Positions 25,467-35,251 of a stretch of 64,000 nucleotides of DNA are shown in pieces (the stretch's first letter is position 1; each line of letters starts with the position of its first letter). The stretch covers positions 62,001 to 126,000 of the forward strand of contig JAGYIN010000003.1 in the NCBI GenBank assembly GCA_018402665.1, written 5' to 3'. The translations under genes were made by a program, and so were the position numbers. This DNA comes from Schleiferiaceae bacterium (GTDB lineage: Bacteria; Bacteroidota; Bacteroidia; Flavobacteriales; Schleiferiaceae). The notes under the pieces were generated by a model, which was not told the DNA's origin, made no database searches, and was given only the letters and a program-made list of their open reading frames with translations.

Positions 25467-26519
25467 TTAGGGGTGAAATACAGTGCCAGAACTGTGCCAT
25501 ATTCCGCTACCTGTAGTGGTGCCAATGACATTCATCTTGCCTATAAAGCGCTCGTATCCGAGCAGCGCAAAGACAATGGCTTCTTTTGCTTCGATAATGG
25601 TTTTCTCAGGCAATACGATGTCTACACCATTATCTTCTATCGCTTGTAAAAGGGTGGTATTGAAAGCCCCGCCGCCCGTTACTATGGTGCGCTTCCCCGC
25701 CAAATGCATGCCGATTTGATCTGCCATGTGTTGAACACAGGTGGCTAAGGCATCCTTCGGTGCGAGAACATCAACAAGCTCAATGAAAGTTTCATCAATC
25801 CATTCCTGACCCAAGCTTTTGGGGGCAGGCAGGTCGTAATAGGGGAGGCTGTTTAATTGGTCCAAAACCCATGGGTTAATGCGACCTTGACGTGCGAAAA
25901 GCCCATTTTTATCGTATTCCTGGCCCAATTCGTTGGCGAAGCCATTTAAAACTCTATTCAGTGGGCAAATGTCGAACGCCGCAGAAATACCGTCGCTTAG
26001 CAGTGGCGCCCCCAAACTACAGTTGGCAAAACCACCTAAGTTGAGTGCGGCCTCATAACTTCCAAAGAGTTTATGATCTCCAAATGGGACGAGCGGAGCA
26101 CCTTGGCCACCCAGCAACACGTCTTGAACTCTGAAATTGGTTACCAGCGGAAGTCCGGTAGTTGTGGCAATTTCTGGCAGGCAGCCGGCCTGGAAGGTAA
26201 GTTTCTGATCGGGTTTGTGAAAAATAGTTTGGCCGTGGCTCGCAACTAAATCAATGTTCCCGTCAAAATCGACCTGAATGCTGCGAATGACTTCCGTAGT
26301 CCATGCCGCGAAAGCAGCCGAGGCATCTGCGCTTAAATGGGTGTTTTCATAGGTTGCTTCAATGCATTTCTTTAGTGCTTCAGGGTAGGGTAAACATTTG
26401 AAATACAGTAGTTTCCATTCTGTTTCGGGATCCTCTGAAAATTGGACCACAGCGGCATCCATCCCATCGAGTGAGGTTCCGCTCATTAAGCCTAAAACAT
26501 TGACGTGTGCGTTGTACAT
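25467..26519 (-). CDS. anmK: Anhydro-N-acetylmuramic acid kinase
   Basis: Recycles cell-wall 1,6-anhydro-MurNAc by cleaving and phosphorylating it to MurNAc-6-phosphate. 350 residues from ATG 26519. The AnmK signature GLMSGTSLDGMDAAVV is at residues 10-25, followed by ASHGQTIFHKP, DVLLGGQGAPLVPFGD and TGGGAFNTTLL. The frame is open far upstream, but that part would lie antisense inside the acyl-CoA dehydrogenase gene and lacks family similarity. It is divergent from that gene with a 31-base gap. Confidence 0.95.
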   Translation of the reverse strand: MYNAHVNVLGLMSGTSLDGMDAAVVQFSEDPETEWKLLYFKCLPYPEALKKCIEATYENTHLSADASAAFAAWTTEVIRSIQVDFDGNIDLVASHGQTIFHKPDQKLTFQAGCLPEIATTTGLPLVTNFRVQDVLLGGQGAPLVPFGDHKLFGSYEAALNLGGFANCSLGAPLLSDGISAAFDICPLNRVLNGFANELGQEYDKNGLFARQGRINPWVLDQLNSLPYYDLPAPKSLGQEWIDETFIELVDVLAPKDALATCVQHMADQIGMHLAGKRTIVTGGGAFNTTLLQAIEDNGVDIVLPEKTIIEAKEAIVFALLGYERFIGKMNVIGTTTGSGIWHSSGTVFHP

Positions 26520-26550
26520 TTGCAATACCCAATAATAAACAGAATAATCG

Positions 26551-27696
26551 ATGAACTTCAACCTATCAGAGGAGCATTTGATGATTCGTGATGCAGCGCG
26601 CGATTTCGCGCAAACCGAGCTGTTACCCGGAGTCATTGAAAGAGATGAAAAGCAGGAATTCCCTGCAGAACAAATTAAAAAACTTGGCGAATTAGGCTTC
26701 ATGGGCATGATGGTATCACCAGAGAATGGTGGTTCCGGGATGGATACTATGAGTTACGTTCTGGCCATGGAGGAATTGTCGAAAATAGATGCTTCGGCGT
26801 CTGTAGTAGTGAGTGTTAATAATAGTTTGGTTTGTTGGGGGCTTGAAACCTTCGGATCTGCTGAGCAAAAAGCGAAATACCTACCTCGTCTTGCCTCCGG
26901 AGAAATCATTGGCTCTTTCTGTTTGAGTGAGCCCGAAGCAGGTTCGGATGCAACTTCTCAAGCGACCACCGCTGTGGATATGGGCGACCATTATTTACTG
27001 AATGGAACGAAGAACTGGATCACGAACGGTGGTACTTGTGAAATTGCGCTAGTAATTGCACAGACGGATCGTGAAAAAGGACACCGCGGAATCAATGCCT
27101 TGATTGTAGAGAAGGGCATGGAAGGATTCGTGGTTGGTAAGAAAGAAGATAAATTAGGTATCCGTGGATCGGATACGCACACGTTACTCTTTAACGATGT
27201 GAAGGTGCCTAAGGCAAATAGAATTGGTGAAGACGGCTTCGGCTTTAAGTTCGCTATGAAAACCTTAAGTGGCGGACGCATCGGTATCGCGGCTCAAGCT
27301 TTAGGTATTGCTCAGGGAGCACTTGATTTGGCACTGAGCTATTCAAAGGAACGCACCACGTTTGGAAAACCTATTCACGAGCATCAAGCCATCGCCTTTA
27401 AGTTGGCGGATATGGAGATGAAGATTGAACAGGCTAGACTTCTCGTATATAAAGCGGCTTGGTTGAAGGATCAGGGCATGCCTTACGACAAAGAAAGTGC
27501 GATGGCAAAATTGGCCGCGTCAGAAGCCGCAATGTGGGTTTCTACAGAAGCCGTTCAAGTGCACGGTGGATACGGTTTCGTTAAGGAATACCATGTAGAG
27601 CGTTTGATGCGTGATGCAAAAATCACTCAGATTTATGAAGGTACTTCAGAGATCCAACGCATCGTGATTTCGCGTGATATGATCAAGAATTCTTAA
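26551..27696 (+). CDS. Acyl-CoA dehydrogenase
   Basis: 381 residues, FAD-dependent first step of beta-oxidation or of branched-chain acyl-CoA breakdown. Typical segments: FCLSEPEAGSDA, WITNGG, RERTTFGKPI-like SKERTTFGKPIHEHQ, VQVHGGYGF and IYEGTSEIQRIV; the Glu in the last one is the catalytic base position of short-chain (butyryl-type) enzymes. The start ATG 26551 gives the usual MNFNLSEEHLMIRD N-terminus. It is a single gene; electron-transfer flavoprotein genes are not in the window. Its stop is adjacent to the murF stop. Confidence 0.95.
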   Translation: MNFNLSEEHLMIRDAARDFAQTELLPGVIERDEKQEFPAEQIKKLGELGFMGMMVSPENGGSGMDTMSYVLAMEELSKIDASASVVVSVNNSLVCWGLETFGSAEQKAKYLPRLASGEIIGSFCLSEPEAGSDATSQATTAVDMGDHYLLNGTKNWITNGGTCEIALVIAQTDREKGHRGINALIVEKGMEGFVVGKKEDKLGIRGSDTHTLLFNDVKVPKANRIGEDGFGFKFAMKTLSGGRIGIAAQALGIAQGALDLALSYSKERTTFGKPIHEHQAIAFKLADMEMKIEQARLLVYKAAWLKDQGMPYDKESAMAKLAASEAAMWVSTEAVQVHGGYGFVKEYHVERLMRDAKITQIYEGTSEIQRIVISRDMIKNS

Positions 27697-28971
27697 TTAA
27701 AGCAAGGGTAGGAGTTGCTCAAGTGCAATTCCTCTTGAACCTTTCAATAAAATAGCGGCGTCCTTTGGGGCGCCGTTTTCTTTCCAATACGATTCTAGAT
27801 CTCCGGTCGTCTCGAATTGTAGGCCCTGCCAAGCGGCAAGGCCGAAGTGTTTGCCCACGAGGATACAACGCTCTTCCATATTTGTCCGTTGGACCAATTC
27901 TACAATCGCCTGGTGTTCCACGGCGCTTGCTTCACCCAGTTCAAACATATCGCCCAACACCATCCATCCGTCCTTATGCCATTTAGCAAAATTTTCAATG
28001 GAGAGCGACATGCTCGTTGGGTTTGCATTGTAGGCATCTAATAAAACCCGATTCGAAGCAGTTTTTCGCCATTCAACTCTATTCATAGCAGGCACATAGT
28101 CGATCAAAGCCTGCACTATAGCAGGCGCGGGGACATCAAAGTAGCGCCCCAGCGCTACTGCTGCTGCGAGATTCGTACAATTAAAGGAACCACTGAGGTT
28201 GCTTTTAACAGTATAGGATGTTGTCGCTATTGAAAACTGGATGCCTGCAAATTCATCGTGCTCTTCTATGGCATAGGTGAATTGCGCATTGGTTTTTCCA
28301 AATGTCGTGCGACGGCAAGCTGCACTTTTTTCCAATTGTATCGCATCGTCCGCATTGACTAAGGCCAAACCTTTCGGGGTCTGTGCGATGTAATCATACA
28401 GTTCGCTTTTGCCTTTAATGATGCCTTCTACACCGCCAAATCCTTCGAGGTGTGCCTTCCCATAATTAGTAATGTATCCGAGAGATGGCTCCGCAATGGA
28501 TGCTAGAAGCCCAATTTCTTTTTGATGATTTGCGCCCATTTCAACAATGAGTATCTCGGTTTCTTTCGGCGCGCTGAGTATCGTTAGCGGCACCCCAATA
28601 TGGTTGTTGAAGTTGCCTTTTGTAGCATGGACCTTATACTTAGTTTTTAGAACAGCGTGGAACAATTCTTTAGTGGTAGTCTTCCCATTGCTCCCCGTCA
28701 GTCCTATTGTTGGTAGGTTCAAGTGACGTCTGTAGTCAAGCGCACATTGTTGCAGCGCCGCGAGTACGTCGCTTACTTTAATAAGGCGTTCGTCATTACC
28801 TACGTGCTCGTCTACAACAGCAAACGCGGCTCCCGCCTCTAGCGCTTGCAGTGCAAAAGTGTTGCCATTGAATGAGGCACCTTTAAGTGCAAAGAATACG
28901 CTTCCAGGTTGAATGGACCGGGTATCCGTGCAAACGCTGCCACAAGAAAGGAAAGCTTCAAATACTTGCAT
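27697..28971 (-). CDS. murF: UDP-N-acetylmuramoyl-tripeptide:D-alanyl-D-alanine ligase
   Basis: Last cytoplasmic step of peptidoglycan precursor synthesis. 424 residues. N-terminal substrate domain with VCTDTRSIQPGSVFFALKG, ATP-binding GLTGSNGKTTTKEL at about residue 90, then EMGANHQKEI and the C-terminal ligase domain (LLDAYNANPTSM, VLGDMFELG). Starts at ATG 28971, just downstream of the gldJ terminator. The gldJ-murF neighbourhood is familiar from other Flavobacteriia. Confidence 0.96.
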   Translation of the reverse strand: MQVFEAFLSCGSVCTDTRSIQPGSVFFALKGASFNGNTFALQALEAGAAFAVVDEHVGNDERLIKVSDVLAALQQCALDYRRHLNLPTIGLTGSNGKTTTKELFHAVLKTKYKVHATKGNFNNHIGVPLTILSAPKETEILIVEMGANHQKEIGLLASIAEPSLGYITNYGKAHLEGFGGVEGIIKGKSELYDYIAQTPKGLALVNADDAIQLEKSAACRRTTFGKTNAQFTYAIEEHDEFAGIQFSIATTSYTVKSNLSGSFNCTNLAAAVALGRYFDVPAPAIVQALIDYVPAMNRVEWRKTASNRVLLDAYNANPTSMSLSIENFAKWHKDGWMVLGDMFELGEASAVEHQAIVELVQRTNMEERCILVGKHFGLAAWQGLQFETTGDLESYWKENGAPKDAAILLKGSRGIALEQLLPLL

Positions 28972-29004
28972 AGTGTAAGATTGTTCTGTTAAGGAAAGTT
29001 AAGG

Positions 29005-29036
29005 CACAAAAAAGCCCCACTCGAAGGTGGGGCTTT
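29005..29036 (-). terminator. Rho-independent terminator after gldJ
   Basis: Arms AAAGCCCCAC (29011-29020) and GTGGGGCTTT (29027-29036), six-base loop; on the minus strand it is followed by a run of T. It ends the PorP-GldJ transcript before murF. Confidence 0.9.
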
Positions 29037-29059
29037 AAAATTCTTAACGAAAATGCCAA

Positions 29060-30640
29060 TTACATTTTGTAACGTTTGAAGTTGTGGCGTTTCACTTTTG
29101 CAGGACGCTTACTTCTATTGCTACTTTGGTTTTGGAAGCCTACGCGGTCCATTGCACAACGGAAGCCAATGTAATCCGTGCTTTGGTCCTCTTCAAGGTA
29201 GCGACGTGTACCTGGGCTTAACCAGTATGCACGGTCTTTCCAGCTACCGCCTTTGTATACACGCGTAGTGTTACCAATGAGCGTTTTATTGCCGTAATCA
29301 TACATAGCTGCTTCACCTTCTTCAACCGGATTTTCGTAGTTCTTAGAACTTTCGTTATCACCGTCGAGGTAATCACGGTAATCGCCTTTTTGGTAATTGC
29401 GACGTTTTACATTTTCTTCTACAGTCACTGAACGTACTGGAAGTTGGCCCGGTAGACGAACGATAACAGTATCACCGTTGCGGACTTCTTTTTGTGGATC
29501 TTGTAAAACCTCTAAAGAACCAATGTCTTGGTAGTTATTATCGAAGGTTTTGAATTCATTACCACGGAAGGCACGGAAATCAGTAACGTCGTAAGAGTTG
29601 GCAGGGCGGTAGATGTCCAATACCCATTCTGCAACGTTACCAGCCATGTCGTACAGACCAAAGTCGTTTGGAGGGTAGAAACGAACTTGCATCGTAACAT
29701 CTGCTTGGTCATTCAACCAACCTGATGTACCCATGTTATCACCGCGACCTCTTTTATAGTTGGCGAGTATATCGCCACGATCTTGTTTATCTGGGTTACG
29801 CGTCGCGTTTCCGTTCCAAGTGTATTTGTTCTTGTCAACGACGCGGTTGTAAATACGCTTACCACCATCCGCATACGCTGCGTATTCCCATTCTGCTTCC
29901 GTCGGAAGGCGGTATTTAGGAAGAACGATACCGTCTTCAATACGCGCTGGACGGCCTTCTTTTCCGAAGGCAGAGTTCGGATTGAGATCTTTGAGTCCTT
30001 TTTTGTTTTGAGCTACATACTCTTGCTTGTAGAGGTACACTTCAGTGTTGAAGTGATCCGCATCCATTTGCTCAGGTAATTCTCTAAGAATGCCTTCTTT
30101 GATTAAGATGGATTCATTAACGCGGTCCGTTCTCCATGAACAGTAGCGCTGTGCTTGCAGCCAATTCACACCTACTACAGGGTAGTAGTTGTACGCGGGG
30201 TGACGCAGGTAGTTTTCTACGAAGTTATCGTTGTATGCCAATTTATCTCTCCACACTAAGGTATCAGGCAGTGCAGAACGGTAGATTTCTGGGTAATAAT
30301 CGTAGTCGTAAACGCGACGTAGCCAGTAGAGGTATTCGCGGTAATCTAGATTGGTCACCTCATTTTCATCCATATAGAATGAACTTACAGTAACGCGACG
30401 TGGAACATTGTTCCAATCCTTGATAAAGTCTTCTTCGACTTGACCCATCATAAACGTACCACCTTCGACGAATACAAGACCCGGTCCTGTTTCTTGTCCT
30501 TGGTAGCTTAGATTTGCTTGAAATCCACCGTTGTTTTTGTTGTTGATTGCCCAGCCCGTTGAATTTGATTCAGGGCCCGCACAACTCGCGAGAAGCGCAG
30601 CTGAAATAGTGGCAATTGAAAACTGGATAAACTTATTCAT
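29060..30640 (-). CDS. gldJ: Gliding/type IX secretion lipoprotein GldJ
   Basis: 526 residues. A lipoprotein signal with lipobox LASC (Cys at about residue 20), then GWAINNKNNGGFQ, a GldJ feature, and a formylglycine-generating-enzyme (FGE) sulfatase fold: FVEGGTFMMGQ, DENEVTNLDYREY, YRLPTEAEWEYAAYADGG, MAGNVAEWV and VYKGGSWKDRAYW. The two active-site cysteines of true FGE enzymes are missing in the GGSW region, so it is structural, not catalytic. GldJ is needed for type IX secretion and gliding in Flavobacterium. It follows a PorP/SprF-like gene by 23 bases; porU and porV diverge nearby, as in other flavobacteria. GldK is the alternative, but the N-terminus and context favour GldJ. Confidence 0.9.
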   Translation of the reverse strand: MNKFIQFSIATISAALLASCAGPESNSTGWAINNKNNGGFQANLSYQGQETGPGLVFVEGGTFMMGQVEEDFIKDWNNVPRRVTVSSFYMDENEVTNLDYREYLYWLRRVYDYDYYPEIYRSALPDTLVWRDKLAYNDNFVENYLRHPAYNYYPVVGVNWLQAQRYCSWRTDRVNESILIKEGILRELPEQMDADHFNTEVYLYKQEYVAQNKKGLKDLNPNSAFGKEGRPARIEDGIVLPKYRLPTEAEWEYAAYADGGKRIYNRVVDKNKYTWNGNATRNPDKQDRGDILANYKRGRGDNMGTSGWLNDQADVTMQVRFYPPNDFGLYDMAGNVAEWVLDIYRPANSYDVTDFRAFRGNEFKTFDNNYQDIGSLEVLQDPQKEVRNGDTVIVRLPGQLPVRSVTVEENVKRRNYQKGDYRDYLDGDNESSKNYENPVEEGEAAMYDYGNKTLIGNTTRVYKGGSWKDRAYWLSPGTRRYLEEDQSTDYIGFRCAMDRVGFQNQSSNRSKRPAKVKRHNFKRYKM

Positions 30641-30663
30641 ATGATAAACAGTTGTTAGGCTTC

Positions 30664-31650
30664 TTAGAATTTAGGGCACTTGAGTGCTTTTAGTTTGCTG
30701 CGGCGCGAACGGCAAGGGAATTTGTATCCCATACTGACTTCATGTGCACCGCCTAGGGTATTAGTTAAGTCACTAATGGTGTAATCATAGCTGTAACCGA
30801 AAGTCCAAGGCAAATCAGGGGGTGTGATTCCCAAAATGAAAATCACTGCATCCGGGTTGAAACTTCCCTGGCGCAAGGCAAGACCGCCTGCTAATGGTCC
30901 GCGTGCGAAACTTACACCTGCCGTTAGCTGTGATGCAGCACCTTGTTGTTGGTACACTACATTAGGAACGATGTAAGACTGTAAACTATTGTGTAGGCGC
31001 TTTCTTCCCAATGGGATGTTTGCACCTGCATGTGCGGTCAATTTTAATGGAAGACGGCTTTGGCTTAAGAACGCTTCATTGGGTTCTGTAAGGTGATGAC
31101 CTACAACGCCAATGTACCAACGCTCTGTAAATCCTAGCATACCGAAGCTTAGGTCCAGGTGGTTATTGTAATTGTTGCCCGGAGCTACTTCGCTTGTAGG
31201 TAGAACGAATCCGTAGAAGGGATCGATCATATCTGGGAACGTGAACTGATTCCAATCCAACGTGCGCTGGCGGAAGGTTGCTTGAAAACCACTCAATAAC
31301 GTAAAATGACGATTAACTTCTAAATGGTAACTGTACACACCACTTACTTCAGTTAAGTTCAATGCTCCATTTCCAGCATCATCCTTGAGTGCCATGATAG
31401 CAACTCCACCGTTTAATTTATCGACATATTGGTCGTAAGAAGCAGAGTAGGATTGGTAAATTCCGAGCTCAGGATACTGATTTCTGTAATTACTGTGTAC
31501 CGTAGGGCATCTTTCTAGACCCGCAAATGCTGGATTTAGATAGATTGGATTGGCATAATACTGGCTGAAGTGTGCATCTTGAGCAAAGCTCAAAGTGCTA
31601 AAAATCAAGCCTGTAGCCAATGTTAGTATGCGCGTTTTCACTGCGTTCAT
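30664..31650 (-). CDS. PorP/SprF family type IX secretion membrane protein
   Basis: 328 residues. A signal peptide ending in FSTLSFAQD, then QDAHFSQYYANPIYLNPAFAGL, the hallmark of PorP/SprF proteins, and a beta-barrel-like remainder with alternating strands. Family members are outer-membrane components: PorP belongs to the core type IX machine and SprF paralogues pair with single large substrates such as SprB. Because it is in one unit with gldJ it may be a core component, but many paralogues exist and the role is not fixed. It is divergent from porU with 125 bases between starts. Confidence 0.9.
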   Translation of the reverse strand: MNAVKTRILTLATGLIFSTLSFAQDAHFSQYYANPIYLNPAFAGLERCPTVHSNYRNQYPELGIYQSYSASYDQYVDKLNGGVAIMALKDDAGNGALNLTEVSGVYSYHLEVNRHFTLLSGFQATFRQRTLDWNQFTFPDMIDPFYGFVLPTSEVAPGNNYNNHLDLSFGMLGFTERWYIGVVGHHLTEPNEAFLSQSRLPLKLTAHAGANIPLGRKRLHNSLQSYIVPNVVYQQQGAASQLTAGVSFARGPLAGGLALRQGSFNPDAVIFILGITPPDLPWTFGYSYDYTISDLTNTLGGAHEVSMGYKFPCRSRRSKLKALKCPKF

Positions 31651-31762
31651 GAATTAACCTATGTTTTCAAGCAACAAGTATAAGCAAAAAAAGTACGATT
31701 TGCACTTGCTTGACGTTCCTCTTTAAACGCTTTTTTTAGGCCGATTGTTATCTATTACACAT

Positions 31763-31770
31763 TAGATTTG
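31763..31770 (+). promoter_or_regulatory. -7 box of the porU promoter
   Basis: TAGATTTG matches TAnnTTTG exactly and ends five bases before the GTG start of porU. A TTG at 31745-31747 is 15 bases upstream of the box, shorter than the usual spacing. Confidence 0.5.
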
Positions 31771-31775
31771 TCAGA

Positions 31776-34700
31776 GTGAAAAAAATCATAGCGCTTCTTG
31801 GTGTCCTTTTGTTCCCGATTTTGGTCGCGGGTCAGATGTCCTTTGATACGGGTACCTACGTTCGATTTAAAACCTTAAATCACGGAATTTCTGGACCCCA
31901 ATACGGAAGACAAGCGTCATCTGGCTTGTACATGATGAGTGGTCGAGAGGTTTTAGATTTAGGCATTCTTTCAGAATTGTCTCGGAACGAATCCCTAGAA
32001 ATACGTTGTCGATTAGACGGAACACTTTCTCCGCAAAATAGCGCCAACGAGCCTATAGGCGGTGATTTTTCGATTCCTTACTACATCGTTGATAGCGACT
32101 CCATTGTTGATAATGCTACGGAATTCTGGTTCTACGTGCCGCCGAGCTACACGCTGAATTATGATGCTGCTTCAGGTAAGTCGTTCTACCTTGCTAACCC
32201 ATTCAGCGATCAAAAATACTTCTTAGTCAGTGGCGGGAATACTGCCTACCAGGGCGTTTCTCCAGAAATAGTGCCGGAACAAGACAGTTCTAGAGCATTG
32301 AATGCTCGTGCGAGTTGGGTTTACGATACTGCGATGTACAATCTTGTTGGAACTGGTCGCAGGTGGATGGGTGAATTGTTTGATTTTACGACCACTCGAG
32401 TGTATGATTTTCGCGAACGCACTGCCCTGAATAACTCCGGTGCTAATCGGCCCGTGTCCGGAAGCACAATAAAAGTTCAGATTAAAGCCGTTGCACGCTC
32501 GAGCATCAGCGAGACGAAACTGATTGTGCACTATGGCGCACAAAGTGAGACCGTAACTTTCCCGGCGGTACAAACGGGGTCGGTAAGTAATTACGTGCAG
32601 GAAAAACTGCTCAATGTAGATTTCACTGCAGATCAAAGCACAACGCTTACCATTACCTATGATAAAGCAGGGGACAATGCTGCAGCCATGTGGCTGGATG
32701 AAATGATCGTAGATTGGGAGACCTCGGAGGCAGAGGTATGTCCGAATCAATTTATGGTTAATCAGCCTCGTGGTGCAGGAAACTACTCGTACTTTGAAGT
32801 AGAGGGGAGCAGTTGTTTAAGGATTTTTGGTTTAGAAAATCAACGGATTACCACCCATGTGGAACCCGCGGTTGTAACTTCTCTAGGTCCGGATCGAACC
32901 AGGAGCAAGTGGTATTCTCACGAGGACTTATCCCGAACGTATATGATCGGTGATTGTAATGAGCCACTAGCATATGTGGTGGATGAGAAAGTGAACCTTG
33001 GCGAAATCGGATCGGCAACTTTTACAGATTTGGATGGCATAGCAAGTATCATTATTACCCCCGATTCTTTACTCCATGCTGCAAGTGATCTTGCGGAATT
33101 GGAACGCGCGTCAGGAGTTACTGCTGAAGTGGTTTCACTATCCTATATCTATGATGTAATGAATACGGGAAATCCCGATATCGGCGCCATTAGAAAATTC
33201 CTTGTGAAAGCTTATGCCGATTACAATTCGCTCAAATACCTCACATTGTTAGGTGATGCCTCATATGATTACAAGGGCATACTTTCTGGCGCGAATTCAA
33301 ATGTGGTCCCTACCTACCACACCAATGCGAGTTTCTCGTTGATCACTTCGTACATCACAGATGATTTTTACGGGTATTTGGATTCCGGGGAAAGCGTGAA
33401 TTGGTTTCTGGATGATTTAGATATTGGTATTGGTAGAATTCCAGTACGAACGGTAAGTGAGGCAGAAGAAGCGGTCGCGAAAATTGCAAATTACATGACG
33501 GGGGCCGACCGGTTCGGACCCTGGCGTGCCCGTGGGATTTTTGTGGTGGATGATGCCGATGAACCCTGGGAAAAGGAATTCGCGGTGTATCAAGACCGAT
33601 TGGCAAAAACTTTGGACACGACAAGAGCGGAATTGAATCAAATTAAAATCTACTCCGACGCATATTTGCAGGATACCAAGCCGGGTTCGCAGCGTTATCC
33701 AGAGGCGCGTCAAGCCCTATTCAATGAAGTAGAACAAGGAGCTTTAGCCGTTTCCTTTGTTGGTCATGGGGGTGAGGTAGGATGGACTACTGAACGCATA
33801 TTGCAATTGGAAGATATCAACGGATGGAATAACACCTCGAAGCAGCCGGTCGTTACGACTATTACTTGTGAATTTACCCGATTCGACGATCCCTTGCGCG
33901 TCAGTGCTGGTGAACAATTGTTTTTGAATCCAAACGGTGGAGCTATAGGGTTGTTTTCGACCACTCGAAGTGTTTTTGCAACCAACAGTACGTATGCATT
34001 GAATGCCTTGTTGAATGAGGAAATGATGCAATTAGACAACCCAAGATTAGGCGATGTCCTCCGAGAAACGAAAAACAACAACAATAGCGGGGATAAAATT
34101 AAGTTTTCACTCATCGGTGATGCTGCCTTACCACTGGCGCGTCCAAAACATCAAATGAGTTTCGATACCCTAAACGGTATGGCCTGGTCGGATTTTCAAG
34201 ATACGCTGAAAGCGCTTTCATGGGTGCAAATTCAGGGCAGTGTGCGGGATGTACAGAGCGGATCGTTGTTGAATAATTTTAATGGAAAAGCTTGGGTGAC
34301 CGTCTTCGATAAGCCGCAAATGCAACAAACGAAGGTGAATGATCAAAGTGGCACGCCGTTTAATTTTACGACACAAAACAATGCCGTGTTTAAAGGCCAA
34401 GCCAGCGTGGTGAACGGGCGGTATACCGTGGCTTTTAGAGTTCCTTTAGATATTAATTTGAGTTACGGTCCTCCAAAGATCAGTGCCTACGCTACAGATT
34501 ACGAGACGGACGCTTGGGGCGCTTCGAACGACCAATTAATGGGTGGTATTTTCGACGGCCTTATCACGGATACGGAAGGTCCTGAGGTGCGGTTGTTTAT
34601 GAATGATACTGCGTTCATCCCGGGCAGTAGTGTTGAATCGGATGCCACTGGCCTGGGTTTACTTTACGATGAAAGTGGAATCAATGCCGTGGGCTTGGGA

Positions 34701-35225
34701 ATCGGCCACAACATGACCCTTACATTGGATGGGGAGGCAATCAATGTGAACGATTATTATGAATCGGATTTAGATGATTTTACGCGTGGATCGTTGCGTT
34801 ATCCATTCAATGACCTTGCATTAGGCGAACATACCTTGTCCCTGCGCGCTTGGGACGTTCTGAATCAATGGGGTTACGACAGCATTGCGTTTGTTGTAAT
34901 AGAACCCAGCACTCCCATTTTAGAGCAGTTGCTCGCTTTTCCAAACCCCTTCACGGATCAGGTAAAATTCCAATTGACCCATCAAGAGCAGGGCGAAGAG
35001 GGCGAGTTAAAAGTTTCCGTTACGAACAATCAGGGCCAATTGGTTTGGCAACGCACACAAACCTTGCGTTTAAATGATGCTACAACACAGTTGCCTACCT
35101 TTACCATGTCGGAACAACCGGGTCAAACTCCCGGGGCGGGATTTTATTCTGTACGGGTGGAATGGACGCGATTAATTGATGGAAAATCGGCTACAATACA
35201 AGAAAAGCTCATATATATACGTTAA
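31776..35225 (+). CDS. porU: Type IX secretion system sortase PorU
   Basis: 1149 residues. PorU cleaves the C-terminal sorting domain of type IX cargo and attaches the cargo to surface lipopolysaccharide. A signal peptide starts at GTG 31776 (MKKIIALLGVLLFPILVAGQ). The gingipain-like C25 protease domain has the catalytic His at 664 (FVGHGGEVGW) and Cys at 698 (TITCEFTRFDDP). The C-terminal part has beta-sandwich domains and ends LIYIR. The signal peptide fixes the start. porV follows after 26 bases. Confidence 0.94.
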   Translation: MKKIIALLGVLLFPILVAGQMSFDTGTYVRFKTLNHGISGPQYGRQASSGLYMMSGREVLDLGILSELSRNESLEIRCRLDGTLSPQNSANEPIGGDFSIPYYIVDSDSIVDNATEFWFYVPPSYTLNYDAASGKSFYLANPFSDQKYFLVSGGNTAYQGVSPEIVPEQDSSRALNARASWVYDTAMYNLVGTGRRWMGELFDFTTTRVYDFRERTALNNSGANRPVSGSTIKVQIKAVARSSISETKLIVHYGAQSETVTFPAVQTGSVSNYVQEKLLNVDFTADQSTTLTITYDKAGDNAAAMWLDEMIVDWETSEAEVCPNQFMVNQPRGAGNYSYFEVEGSSCLRIFGLENQRITTHVEPAVVTSLGPDRTRSKWYSHEDLSRTYMIGDCNEPLAYVVDEKVNLGEIGSATFTDLDGIASIIITPDSLLHAASDLAELERASGVTAEVVSLSYIYDVMNTGNPDIGAIRKFLVKAYADYNSLKYLTLLGDASYDYKGILSGANSNVVPTYHTNASFSLITSYITDDFYGYLDSGESVNWFLDDLDIGIGRIPVRTVSEAEEAVAKIANYMTGADRFGPWRARGIFVVDDADEPWEKEFAVYQDRLAKTLDTTRAELNQIKIYSDAYLQDTKPGSQRYPEARQALFNEVEQGALAVSFVGHGGEVGWTTERILQLEDINGWNNTSKQPVVTTITCEFTRFDDPLRVSAGEQLFLNPNGGAIGLFSTTRSVFATNSTYALNALLNEEMMQLDNPRLGDVLRETKNNNNSGDKIKFSLIGDAALPLARPKHQMSFDTLNGMAWSDFQDTLKALSWVQIQGSVRDVQSGSLLNNFNGKAWVTVFDKPQMQQTKVNDQSGTPFNFTTQNNAVFKGQASVVNGRYTVAFRVPLDINLSYGPPKISAYATDYETDAWGASNDQLMGGIFDGLITDTEGPEVRLFMNDTAFIPGSSVESDATGLGLLYDESGINAVGLGIGHNMTLTLDGEAINVNDYYESDLDDFTRGSLRYPFNDLALGEHTLSLRAWDVLNQWGYDSIAFVVIEPSTPILEQLLAFPNPFTDQVKFQLTHQEQGEEGELKVSVTNNQGQLVWQRTQTLRLNDATTQLPTFTMSEQPGQTPGAGFYSVRVEWTRLIDGKSATIQEKLIYIR

Positions 35226-35251
35226 ACTTGCGCTGCAAGAAGCTATTACAC

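Noticed and set aside
32223-32750. 175-codon open frame antisense to porU
   Set aside because: No recognisable family or start context; fully inside the strongly supported porU gene.
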